A DNA stretch of 64,000 nt from Ornithinimicrobium cryptoxanthini (GTDB lineage: Bacteria > Actinomycetota > Actinomycetes > Actinomycetales > Dermatophilaceae), in contig NZ_CP099490.1 of the NCBI RefSeq assembly GCF_023923205.1, forward strand, positions 3,472,001 through 3,536,000, given 5' to 3'. Both the position numbers and the translations under genes were made by a program. Shown here piece by piece: positions 8,661 through 16,485 of the stretch. Below the pieces are notes generated by a model. That model was not told where the DNA came from and did no database searches. It worked only from the letters and a program-made list of their open reading frames with translations. Numbering within the stretch: position 1 is the first letter of the stretch; the number at the start of each line of letters is the position of its first letter.

Positions 8661-10315
8661 TAGAACGACCCCACACTTCCGACCCGGAGGCGTTCCACCA
8701 GGCCCATCACGGTCACGGTCAGCAGGCTGAGGAGCACCGAGGCGGCAAGCGCCATCCCCAGATTGTCAGCACCTGGCCGACTGATCAGCTGATAGATGAC
8801 GACCGGCACCGTCGGCCGGTCGGGTCGCGCCAGGAAGCTGGTCGCGCCGAACTCCCCCAGCGAGATCGCAAACGCAAAGCCGGTGGCGGCCAGCAGCGGC
8901 TTGCCGAGCACTGGCCCCTCGGCGGTCCACGCGGCCCGCAGCGGCCCCGCCCCCAGCGCCGCAGCAGCCTGTCGCAGTCGTGGGTCCACCGAGCGCAGCA
9001 CGGGCGTGATCGTGCGCACCACCAACGGCAGGGCGACGAGAGCCTGGGCGATCGGCACCAGCACCGCGGGGGTCCGCAGGTCCAGCGGCGGCCGGTCCAG
9101 CGTGATCAGGAAGCCGAACCCCACCGTCACCGCAGAGATCCCCAGCGGCAGCATGAACGCACCGTCCAGCGCAGAGACCAGACGCCGCGCCCCGACCCCC
9201 CGCGGCCGGCGCGACACCACGATCGAGACACACAACCCGAGCACCATCGCCAGCACCGTCGCATCCACTGCCGTGCGCAGCGAGTTCGACACCGCGTCCA
9301 GGATGCTCACCCGCAGCGCGGGGGAAGCGTCGGGATCGGCCAACAGCCGATAGTGGTCGAGCGTGAACCCGCCCCCGTCCCGCACCGACCGCCAGACCAG
9401 CGTCAGCACCGGCAGCAGCACAAAGGCCACGACTCCCCCGGCCGCCGCCAGCAGCGGCCAGTCCGAGCCTCGCGGTGCCCGAGCCACCCCGCGTGAGCGC
9501 GTCAGACTCTGCTCGGTCCGCGCCCGCCCTCGCGCCGCCACCGCCAACATCGCGACGACCGCGAGCAGCTGTATGACGGAGAGCACCGCGGCGCCGCGCA
9601 GGTCCAGGAACTCGGTGGTCAGCAGATAGATCTCGCTCTCGATCGTGCCGTAGCGCAACCCACCCAAGGTGAGCACGACCCCGAACGCGGTGGAGCAGAA
9701 CAGGAAGACCAGGGTGCCGGCCGAGATGATCGCTGGCGTCAGCGCCGGCAGCGTCACGGTCCGGAAGACCTGCGCCGGTCGCGCGCCCAGGGCCGCGGCC
9801 GCGTCCTCGGCCCGCCGGTCCAGCCCCTCCCACATCCCGCCGACGGTGCGCACCACCACGGCCAGGTTGAAGAAGACATAGGCCGCCAGGATGGGGATCC
9901 AGGACCGGTCCCACCCCAGGAAGCCCAGCGGGCCACCCGCCGAGAGCAGCGCCCGGAACATCACGCCGACCACGACGGTGGGCAGCACGAACGGCATGAC
10001 CACCACCGCCCGCAACAGCCCCCGACGGGGGAACTTGAGCCGATAGAGGACGAAGGCCAGCGGCAGGCCGAGCAGGAGGGTCAGCACGGTGCCGGCTGCC
10101 GCCATACTCACCGTGAAGAACAGGACCCGTCCGGTGCGGGGTCGGGTGAGCACCTCGGCCACGCCCGAGAAGTCCCAGGTCCCGTCGGGGGCGAACCCGC
10201 GCACCAGCATGCCGCCGACCGGCAGCACGAAGAAGACCGCCAGGAACGCCAGCGGGATCAGGGCCAGGAGCGTGAGCCCCACCCCGGGGATCAGCCGGTC
10301 GCGATGTCGGCCCAC
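8660..10315 (-). CDS. thiP: Thiamine ABC transporter, fused double permease
   Basis: 551 residues with about twelve membrane helices in two homologous halves, each carrying the EAA-type cytoplasmic loop that docks the ATPase: EDAAAALGARPAQVFRTVTL in the first half, RQAAAALGAGPLRAAW in the second. This duplicated layout is that of ThiP/FbpB permeases. The GTG start overlaps the end of the binding-protein gene by 25 bases. It moves the ligand delivered by the lipoprotein across the cytoplasmic membrane. No defects seen. Confidence 0.9.
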   Translation of the reverse strand: MGRHRDRLIPGVGLTLLALIPLAFLAVFFVLPVGGMLVRGFAPDGTWDFSGVAEVLTRPRTGRVLFFTVSMAAAGTVLTLLLGLPLAFVLYRLKFPRRGLLRAVVVMPFVLPTVVVGVMFRALLSAGGPLGFLGWDRSWIPILAAYVFFNLAVVVRTVGGMWEGLDRRAEDAAAALGARPAQVFRTVTLPALTPAIISAGTLVFLFCSTAFGVVLTLGGLRYGTIESEIYLLTTEFLDLRGAAVLSVIQLLAVVAMLAVAARGRARTEQSLTRSRGVARAPRGSDWPLLAAAGGVVAFVLLPVLTLVWRSVRDGGGFTLDHYRLLADPDASPALRVSILDAVSNSLRTAVDATVLAMVLGLCVSIVVSRRPRGVGARRLVSALDGAFMLPLGISAVTVGFGFLITLDRPPLDLRTPAVLVPIAQALVALPLVVRTITPVLRSVDPRLRQAAAALGAGPLRAAWTAEGPVLGKPLLAATGFAFAISLGEFGATSFLARPDRPTVPVVIYQLISRPGADNLGMALAASVLLSLLTVTVMGLVERLRVGSVGSF

Positions 10316-11379
10316 TGACGGACCCAGCCCTCACGGTGCTCCTCGATGAGCGCGGGGTCGACGTCGATCGGGTCGTCCGCGACCTGCGCCCACTGCGCCC
10401 ACAGCTCGGGGAGCTCGACGTCTGTGACCGGATAGACATACATCGAGTCCGGGATGGCCGCCTGCACCTGGTCGGACAGCAGGTAGTCGACCAGCGCCTG
10501 CGCGCCTGCTGGGTTCTCTGCGCCCTCGAGCACGCCGGCATACTCCACCTGGCGGAAGCAGGTGTCCAGCAGCGCACTGGTGGTCGGTTCGTCGCCGCCC
10601 TCGGGGATGGTGAACGGGGGGCTGGAGGCATAGGACAGCACGATGGGCCGGTCGCCGCCGCTGAAGGTGAAGTCGACGCCGTAGGCGTCCGACCAGCCGG
10701 AGGTCACCGTCGCGCCGTTGGCCATCAGGTCCTCCCAGTAGCCCTGCCAGCCGTCCTCACCGAACTCACCGATGGTGGCCAGCAGGAAGCCCAGCCCGGG
10801 GCTGGACGAGCTGGCGCCTGGGGTGACGAACAGGTCCTGGTAGGTCGGGTCGGTCAGGTCCTGCAGCGTCTGCGGGGGATCGATGCCCTCGGCTTCGAAC
10901 CAGGCGTCGTCGATGTTGACGCAGACGTCGCCGAAGTCGACGGGCGTCAGGTGTTCGGGCCCCTCGCCGGGCAAGGCATGCGCGCTCACCTCTGCGGGCA
11001 GGTCTGCCGGGGAGTATGCCGCGAGCACCCCCTCGTCGACCGCGCGGGAGGCAAACGTGTTGTCGATGCCGAAGACGGCGTCCCCGATCGGGCTGCCCTT
11101 GGTCAGCACCAGTTGGTTGGTCAGCGACCCGGCATCACCAGACGCGCGGACGACCAGGTCGTAGCCGGTCTCGTCGGTGAAGCCGTCGATGACCTCGTCC
11201 GGCAGTGTGAACGAGTCGTGCGTGACGAGCACCACCTCGCCCAAGGCTGTGCTGGTTGCCGTGCTTCTGTCAGTTTCAGCCTCGTGGGGCGGCTCGTCGT
11301 CGCTGTCACCCATCAGCGAGCAGCCGGTGAGTCCGAGCGTGAGGGCGGCCGTGCAGGCCAGGATATGTGTGGTGCGCAA
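10291..11379 (-). CDS. thiB: Thiamine ABC transporter, substrate-binding lipoprotein
   Basis: 362 residues with a lipoprotein signal peptide ending in lipobox LTGC, Cys20 being the lipidated residue. The mature protein has the TbpA/ThiB layout: VVLVTHDSFTLPDEVIDGF at the start, FGIDNTFASRAVDEGVL, then VCVNIDDAWFEAEGI and a DYLLSDQVQAAIPDSMYVYP C-terminal segment. The TTG start is chosen because GGAG lies 8 bases upstream and the only alternatives remove the signal peptide. First gene of thiBPQ, directly behind a TPP riboswitch, so expression should fall when thiamine pyrophosphate is plentiful. Confidence 0.92.
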   Translation of the reverse strand: MRTTHILACTAALTLGLTGCSLMGDSDDEPPHEAETDRSTATSTALGEVVLVTHDSFTLPDEVIDGFTDETGYDLVVRASGDAGSLTNQLVLTKGSPIGDAVFGIDNTFASRAVDEGVLAAYSPADLPAEVSAHALPGEGPEHLTPVDFGDVCVNIDDAWFEAEGIDPPQTLQDLTDPTYQDLFVTPGASSSSPGLGFLLATIGEFGEDGWQGYWEDLMANGATVTSGWSDAYGVDFTFSGGDRPIVLSYASSPPFTIPEGGDEPTTSALLDTCFRQVEYAGVLEGAENPAGAQALVDYLLSDQVQAAIPDSMYVYPVTDVELPELWAQWAQVADDPIDVDPALIEEHREGWVRQWADIATG

Positions 11380-11390
11380 GATGTCGTCTC

Positions 11391-11487
11391 CTTCGACTTC
11401 CTCCGCCGGTGCTAACCGGAATCAGGTTCGAGGGTCTGCGGCCCGGTGCCGCACTCTCAGCGCTCATGCGCTCCCCTGTCGTGTCCC
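11391..11487 (-). promoter_or_regulatory. TPP (THI-element) riboswitch
   Basis: On the minus strand the leader contains the hallmark CTGAGAG, then a GC stem, then ACCCTCGAACCTGATTC, a GGTTAGCACC segment and GGCGGAGGAAG. These are the conserved pyrimidine-sensor and pyrophosphate-sensor strands of the TPP aptamer. The end of the aptamer merges with the GGAG ribosome binding site of thiB, so TPP binding probably blocks translation initiation. Bases 11488-11715 carry no gene and should hold the diverging promoters of thiBPQ and of the polysaccharide operon, but I see no clear -10/-35 pair. Confidence 0.93.
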
Positions 11488-11715
11488 TCCACCATAGACG
11501 ACGTCACGGAGCGGTTCTCGACGTCGTGGACCCCAGGACTCACACGAGACGAGGGGGATTTCTCGCCGATTGGCCATCCAAGTTGTGATCAGCGCATACT
11601 TGGGTCAACATCAAGAGATCAAGCAGTCAACCGGCGGGAGGGGTCCCATGCGGGGAGAAAGCGTGCCTGCGCCCAGGAGGCACCGCGACCACTCGGCTCT
11701 AGGTGGGGCTAGAGC

Positions 11716-12855
11716 GTGACCGACCGCATCCACCTGTCTAAAGCAGACATAACAGAGGTCGAGGAAGAGTATGTCCTCCGAGCGTTACGGTCAGGCTGGG
11801 TGGCACCCCTCGGCCCGGACGTGGATGCCTTCGAGGCAGAGATCGCCGCTCGTGTCGGAGTCAAGCATGCGTTGGCGCTATCTTCGGGCACGGCTGCGCT
11901 CCATCTAGCCCTAATCCACCTTGGCGCACGCTCGGGCACCGTCGTCGTTCTCCCCACAATGACTTTCGCTGCGACGGCCAACGCCGTGGTCTACACGGGT
12001 GCAGAACCTGTGTTCGTCGACAGCCGACCTGACGACGGCAACGTGGATCCCAATCTGTTCATTGATGCTGTCGACCAGCTCCAACACGAGGGACGGCGAG
12101 TCGCCGCTGTGATGACAGTCGACCTGTTCGGCCGCGCTTGCGACTATGACGCCATCGAGCCGGCGCTCGCCGAGCGAGGCATCCCACTGATCGAGGACGC
12201 CGCCGAGGCACTCGGCGCCACCTACCAGGGTCGCGCTGCGGGTTCCTTCGGCCAAGCGGCCGCGCTGTCGTTCAACGGCAACAAAATCATGACCACATCG
12301 GGCGGGGGGATGCTCCTCAGCGACGACCAAGCACTCATCGCACACGCGCGGAAACTCTCGACGCAGGCAAGAGAGCCCTTTCCCTGGTATGAACACACTA
12401 CGGTCGGCTACAACTACCGACTGTCCAATATCCTCGCCGCACTGGGACGTGGCCAACTGTCACGCCTCGACGAGATGATCGGGCGTCGGCAGGCAATCCG
12501 GAACCGCTATGTGGACGGGCTCGCAGATCTGCCCGTTCGCTTCCTCGGCGGTGAATCCGTTCGGGGCCAGAGTCAAGACAACTGCTGGTTGACGACCGTG
12601 CTGGTCGAGGAGGCCGAAGATAATCTGACTCAGATTATGAGGGCCGCGGCAAAAGACGGGATCGAGCTGCGTCATCTCTGGAAGCCAATGCATCTGCAGC
12701 CAGTTTTCGGAAGCGCGCGCTCCTTTATCAAGGGCACCGCCGAGCACCTTTTCGCCAACGGATTGACACTCCCGAGTGGCGCCGGGCTTCTGGACGAAGA
12801 AATCGACCGGGTGATCAAGCATGTCCGCCAGTCACTGACAGGGGCGGGACGATGA
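11716..12855 (+). CDS. PLP-dependent sugar aminotransferase (DegT/DnrJ/EryC1; PglE-like)
   Basis: 379 residues. The family motifs are present: SSGTAALHLAL near residue 57, TFAATANAVVYTGAEPVFVD, EDAAEALGATY with the PLP-contacting Asp, and the Schiff-base Lys in FNGNKIMTTSGGG near residue 190. These enzymes transfer an amino group from glutamate to a 4-keto (or 3-keto) nucleotide sugar. Neighbouring PglC- and PglD-like genes make a UDP-4-keto-6-deoxy-GlcNAc substrate likely, giving UDP-4-amino sugar for acetylation. GTG start. First gene of a run with 4-8 base overlaps, so probably a single operon. A second family member lies at 29747-30865. Confidence 0.9.
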   Translation: MTDRIHLSKADITEVEEEYVLRALRSGWVAPLGPDVDAFEAEIAARVGVKHALALSSGTAALHLALIHLGARSGTVVVLPTMTFAATANAVVYTGAEPVFVDSRPDDGNVDPNLFIDAVDQLQHEGRRVAAVMTVDLFGRACDYDAIEPALAERGIPLIEDAAEALGATYQGRAAGSFGQAAALSFNGNKIMTTSGGGMLLSDDQALIAHARKLSTQAREPFPWYEHTTVGYNYRLSNILAALGRGQLSRLDEMIGRRQAIRNRYVDGLADLPVRFLGGESVRGQSQDNCWLTTVLVEEAEDNLTQIMRAAAKDGIELRHLWKPMHLQPVFGSARSFIKGTAEHLFANGLTLPSGAGLLDEEIDRVIKHVRQSLTGAGR

Positions 12856-13457
12856 GTTATCGTGCTAAGCGTGCAGTTGACCTCGCCCTCGCGATTCCCG
12901 CCCTGCTAGCGACCGCGCCGATCCAACTCGTAGCCGCTGCCGCCATCAGAGTGACGATGGGGCCGCCTGTCCTGTTCCGCCAGCGACGACCAGGGCTCGG
13001 TGGCACTCCCTTCACGATGCTCAAGTTGCGCACTATGCGATCGATAGACGTGCGCTCGGGGCGCGTTGATGACGCGTCACGACTCACAGGTCTCGGGCGT
13101 TTGCTCCGCGCAACCAGTATCGATGAGCTCCCTGCCTTCTTGAACGTCATTCGAGGCGACATGAGCCTTGTTGGTCCCCGTCCGCTACTTATGCACTATC
13201 TCGATCTTTACACGCCCGAACAGGCCCGCCGCCACGAGGTCCGACCGGGAGTCACTGGCTTAGCACAGGTGAGCGGCCGGAACGCGCTGACCTGGGAGGA
13301 CAAGTTCGCAAAGGACGTTGAGTACGTTGATAAACACTCTTTGCGCCTCGACCTAAGTATCCTGTTAATCACCCTGGGAAAAGTCCTCCAGCGTGACGGC
13401 ATTTCCGCTGATGGCGACGTAACCATGCCCGAATTCCTGGGGAGTCAGCGTGCCTGA
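12852..13457 (+). CDS. Undecaprenyl-phosphate sugar phosphotransferase (PglC-like)
   Basis: 201 residues, the length of minimal monotopic phosphoglycosyl transferases. An N-terminal reentrant hydrophobic helix (ALAIPALLATAPIQLVAAAA) precedes the catalytic core: FRQRRPGLGG, FTMLKLRTMR, then LLRATSIDELPAFLNV with the Asp-Glu catalytic dyad, and LVGPRPLL. It should transfer a sugar-1-phosphate from a UDP-sugar to undecaprenyl phosphate on the inner membrane face, starting repeat-unit synthesis. Its ATG overlaps the aminotransferase stop by 4 bases. A second priming enzyme of the same superfamily lies at 38621-39268. Confidence 0.9.
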   Translation: MSYRAKRAVDLALAIPALLATAPIQLVAAAAIRVTMGPPVLFRQRRPGLGGTPFTMLKLRTMRSIDVRSGRVDDASRLTGLGRLLRATSIDELPAFLNVIRGDMSLVGPRPLLMHYLDLYTPEQARRHEVRPGVTGLAQVSGRNALTWEDKFAKDVEYVDKHSLRLDLSILLITLGKVLQRDGISADGDVTMPEFLGSQRA

Positions 13458-14094
13458 GCCCCTAGTAATCATTGGCGCTGGTGGCTTCGGCCGCGAGGTG
13501 GCCGACGCCGTGGAAGCGATCAACCGGATAGAGGTGAAGCCGCGGTGGACCCTTGTTGGCGTGGCGGACGACTCTCCCTCCAAGCAAAACTTGGAACGGC
13601 TCGCTGCGCGAGGGATCGCCTACCTGGGTGTCACTCAAGAGTTGATCGCACGCCACGACCGTCCGCTCTACGCCATTGGCATTGGCTCTCCGTTGGTGCG
13701 GCGCATGCTTGCGGTCGGACTGGACGAGGCCGGTTTCACGGCCGCCACCCTTATCCACCCCTATGCGAGCATCGGATCTCAGTGCAATATCGGGGGGGGA
13801 ACTATCGTGTTGGCCGGGGCCAGACTCACCACCAACATCCGACTCGGTCGACACGTGCATATAAACCCCAACGTCACCGTGGGACACGATACGGTCCTTG
13901 AGGACTATGTCAGCTTGAACCCGGCCTCGGCCGTGTCCGGTGATTGCGTCGTGCAGAGTGGGGCCGTCATCGGCGTCGCCGCGGTCGTGTTGAACCAGTT
14001 GACCGTAGGCCCTGGTGCACTGGTCGGTGGTGGCGCCTGTGTGGTGAAGGATGTTCCCGCAGGAGCAACAGTAAAGGGCGTTCCGGCACGATGA
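13450..14094 (+). CDS. Sugar O/N-acetyltransferase (NeuD/PglD family)
   Basis: 214 residues in two parts. Residues 1-75 form a Rossmann-like sugar-binding domain (LVIIGAGGFGREVADAVEAI, then VGVADD). The remainder is a left-handed beta-helix of hexapeptide repeats (ASIGSQCNIGGGTIVLAGA, VHINPNVTVGHDTVLEDYVS) that includes the catalytic-type His in the VGHD segment. PglD enzymes acetylate the 4-amino group of UDP-4-amino-trideoxy sugar. Together with the two upstream genes this fits UDP-diacetamido-trideoxyhexose formation and transfer. The GTG start overlaps the PglC-like gene by 8 bases. Confidence 0.88.
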   Translation: MPEPLVIIGAGGFGREVADAVEAINRIEVKPRWTLVGVADDSPSKQNLERLAARGIAYLGVTQELIARHDRPLYAIGIGSPLVRRMLAVGLDEAGFTAATLIHPYASIGSQCNIGGGTIVLAGARLTTNIRLGRHVHINPNVTVGHDTVLEDYVSLNPASAVSGDCVVQSGAVIGVAAVVLNQLTVGPGALVGGGACVVKDVPAGATVKGVPAR

Positions 14095-14546
14095 AGTCAC
14101 GGCGGCAAAATGGGCACAACATCGACCCGACGGCCTGGGTACCGCAGGTCCAGCACACCATCGTCTCTGGGCACACGTTGCACAAGAGCGGCCGCGAGCA
14201 TGAGAACCTGATCTCAGTCACGGCCAAGACGGCCCCAGGCACTGTCATCAACCGCCTGGTCAATTGGCTCTCTCCAATCAAGGAACGCCTTAGCCTTGTG
14301 CCCGGCGAGGAGGGCACGTTCCTCGCCGAAACCCTGAACGCTGACCTCACCTTTCACGAAACTGGTCCCGCCGCGTCCGAGTTCGGCCAAGTGGCCCCGT
14401 TCCGCGGTGCGGCCGAGGGCTACAACACGCGCGCCGCGTTGATGTCGGTCGACTTCGCCGGCATCAAGGCAGTTTTGAACGGACGGGCGACGCTCCTGCT
14501 CGATTCAACATTCCAACAACACCAGGTAACCCCCGACCGCCCGTGA
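14091..14546 (+). pseudogene. Truncated Gfo/Idh/MocA sugar dehydrogenase fragment, fused tail
   Basis: 151 codons. From residue ~25, SGHTLHKSGREHENLISVTA and VINRLVNWLSPIKERLSL match the C-terminal domain of the intact oxidoreductase at 28662-29747 (SGREHEDMMVAS, IIVNHIVNWLSPLK). The NAD-binding Rossmann domain and catalytic EKP region are absent, so it cannot be an active dehydrogenase. The last 25 residues (DFAGIKAVLNGRATLLLD) look instead like the end of a UDP-sugar 6-dehydrogenase; compare DLPGLKLLLDGR at the end of the gene at 30940. The ATG still overlaps the upstream stop by 4 bases. Probably a deletion fusion of a former wbpB-wbpA-like pair. Confidence 0.7.
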
Positions 14547-15529
14547 GCACGACCTCACCGCAGCGTCACGCACCCGCGCCGCGCGCAGGATTCTTGCGCG
14601 CCGTACTTACTGTCGCATCTGGCAGCATGATTGGAAGTGCGATCAGTTTTGCCGTCACACCGGCACTGACCAGCCTCTTTACCCGCGGCGAATTCGGTGC
14701 GTTCTCGGTCACCACTGCGATCGTCTTGTCTCTGGCTAGTGGAGCCTTGGGGCGATTCGCGTCGGCCGCTCTGATCGCCAAGGCCCAGACTGAGTCCCAA
14801 GGCCTTCTGGCTCTGGGCGTTGCAATGACCATGGTCTGCCTCATCCTCATCACCGTGGTTGCCTTCGCGGGCCAAGTTTTCCTCCATGAGCACAGCCCAT
14901 GCCACCTTCATGGTCTGTATCCAGGTGTGACGCTCTTAATCACTCCAGTGGTGGCCTACCAACTTCTCAACGCGTGGGCGATCCGCCATTTTCCCTATCG
15001 CGCCATCGCGAATCGTCACGTCCCTCAATCTGATAGCACGGCAACAGCCCAATTGATCGCAAAGAGTCTCACCTCCCGCGCTTGGAGGCTCGTCGCCGGC
15101 TACTTCGTGGGCCAACTCATCGGCGCCGTCTCCCTGCGCTTCCGAGCTGACTTGTTTGAGAAACTTGAGGGTGCTCCAGTACGCAAGCAGTCTCTGGTTC
15201 GACGGTATCGTCAGTTCCCACTGGTGGTGGCTCGAACCGGCTTCGTCAACGCTCTGGGCGGCCAAGCCCCCCTCCTGATGGTGCTTGGCACTTATGGGGC
15301 AACGAGTAGTAGATTGTTAGCTTTGGTCACGCGAGTCCTAGCAGTCCCACCGATGTTGCTCGGACTGTCGACAGCGCCAGCCTACGTCAGCCAGTTGCCA
15401 CAGTGTAAACGGGACAGCGAAGTCGAACGCCTCCTGTCGCCTATTTCACTCTACAACGCGAATGCTGGCTCACCGCACTCTTCTGCGTTTCGCAACCCAT
15501 CACCAACGGAAAGAGCGACATTATGCTGA
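14543..15529 (+). CDS. Wzx-type flippase, C-terminally truncated
   Basis: 328 residues, against about 410-480 for the family. The N-terminal part is typical: SGSMIGSAISFAVTPALTSL, then TRGEFGAFSVTTAIVLSLAS, with alternating hydrophobic segments. After about residue 305 the sequence turns polar and non-membrane (NANAGSPHSSAFRNPSPT), so the last three or four helices are missing. The middle has an odd polar stretch (RHVPQSDSTATAQLIAKSL). Probably non-functional; the flippase at 26105-27334 could replace it. Overlaps genes on both sides by 4-7 bases. Confidence 0.7.
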   Translation: MSTTSPQRHAPAPRAGFLRAVLTVASGSMIGSAISFAVTPALTSLFTRGEFGAFSVTTAIVLSLASGALGRFASAALIAKAQTESQGLLALGVAMTMVCLILITVVAFAGQVFLHEHSPCHLHGLYPGVTLLITPVVAYQLLNAWAIRHFPYRAIANRHVPQSDSTATAQLIAKSLTSRAWRLVAGYFVGQLIGAVSLRFRADLFEKLEGAPVRKQSLVRRYRQFPLVVARTGFVNALGGQAPLLMVLGTYGATSSRLLALVTRVLAVPPMLLGLSTAPAYVSQLPQCKRDSEVERLLSPISLYNANAGSPHSSAFRNPSPTERATLC

Positions 15530-16485
15530 GGTTCCTGCTTTCACTACTACCGGGCCGACTCCATTCTGCGATCCTTCGAGCTCGAGGACACCAGATAGGC
15601 GCCGGCGCGCAGATCGGCTTTGGTTCGATTCTTCAGGTCGATCAAATCGAACTGGGCGCCGGCGCCAAGGTAGGACCCTTCGTTCATGTTCGCGCCGAAA
15701 GACTCGTGCTCGACTCAAAGGCGACTATCAAGCCTCTGACGACCCTGTCCGCGGGTCACATTCACTTAGGACACAGCGCTCGGATCGGGATGCTCAACAT
15801 CGCCTCGAGCGACGTTACTTTAAAAAGCAACCGACTGGTCCTCGGTGCGCATGCCCAAACATTTCCCTTTTGCTGGCTTGACCCTGGTCATGGCATCACC
15901 CTGGGTGAGCGCACGGGTCTCGGAGGCCATGGGCTCGTGTTCACGCACGGCAGTTGGTCAAACTATTTCCGTGGCGCTCCCGTTGCCTTCGGCCCCGTCA
16001 ACATCGGCGCTCGTGTCTGGATTCCTTGGCGGGTGTTCATCCTTCCTGGAGTCACGATCGGCGACGACGCCATAATTGCGGGGGGCAGTGTGATCACCAA
16101 GGATGTTCCTGCTGGCTCTCTCGCGGGCGGCAGCCCCGCCAAGGTCATACGCGAAAAGGCTAATGCGTTCATAGATGAAGATGAATTGCGCAAACGTCTT
16201 GACTTTGTCCTTTCCGCCATCATGACTCAGCCGTGGGCAACACGACGCCTAGTTCAAACCAGCCATACGGGCCCCTCATTGACGCAGGTGCCAGCGGACG
16301 TCTACTTCGGCGCCAACCTGTCCGCACACGAGAGAGCGACGTTGTCAGGTCGCGGAGCGACGGTGGTCGACGTCGTTAGTGAGAAGGCGTGGCTCGGAAC
16401 AGACAGCGCCGCTGGCCTACGAGTCATTTCTTGGCTGACTCGCTACGGAGTGCGCTGTGATGTCCAGGAAGGCAGTGCAGAATGA
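15523..16485 (+). CDS. Hexapeptide-repeat acyltransferase with C-terminal extension
   Basis: 320 residues. Residues 20-215 are a left-handed beta-helix with hexapeptide repeats (GAGAQIGFGSIL, VTIGDDAIIAGGSVITKDV) and an ending AGGSPAKVIREK, as in maltose- and sugar-O-acetyltransferases. The helix is interrupted by a loop with a His (LVFTHGSWSNYFRG), the probable catalytic region. About 90 C-terminal residues (LSAIMTQPWATRRLVQTS onward) have no recognised fold and may select the acceptor. It probably acetylates or acylates the polysaccharide or a precursor. Overlaps both neighbours by a few bases. Confidence 0.8.
   Translation: MLRFLLSLLPGRLHSAILRARGHQIGAGAQIGFGSILQVDQIELGAGAKVGPFVHVRAERLVLDSKATIKPLTTLSAGHIHLGHSARIGMLNIASSDVTLKSNRLVLGAHAQTFPFCWLDPGHGITLGERTGLGGHGLVFTHGSWSNYFRGAPVAFGPVNIGARVWIPWRVFILPGVTIGDDAIIAGGSVITKDVPAGSLAGGSPAKVIREKANAFIDEDELRKRLDFVLSAIMTQPWATRRLVQTSHTGPSLTQVPADVYFGANLSAHERATLSGRGATVVDVVSEKAWLGTDSAAGLRVISWLTRYGVRCDVQEGSAE

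Noticed and set aside
8766-10631. Long minus-strand frame covering thiP in another frame
   Set aside because: Gly/Ala/Arg-rich shadow; the thiP frame has the membrane helices and EAA loops.
7665-11379. Iron(III) or spermidine importer instead of thiamine importer
   Set aside because: The proteins alone allow it, but the TPP aptamer directly upstream specifies thiamine.
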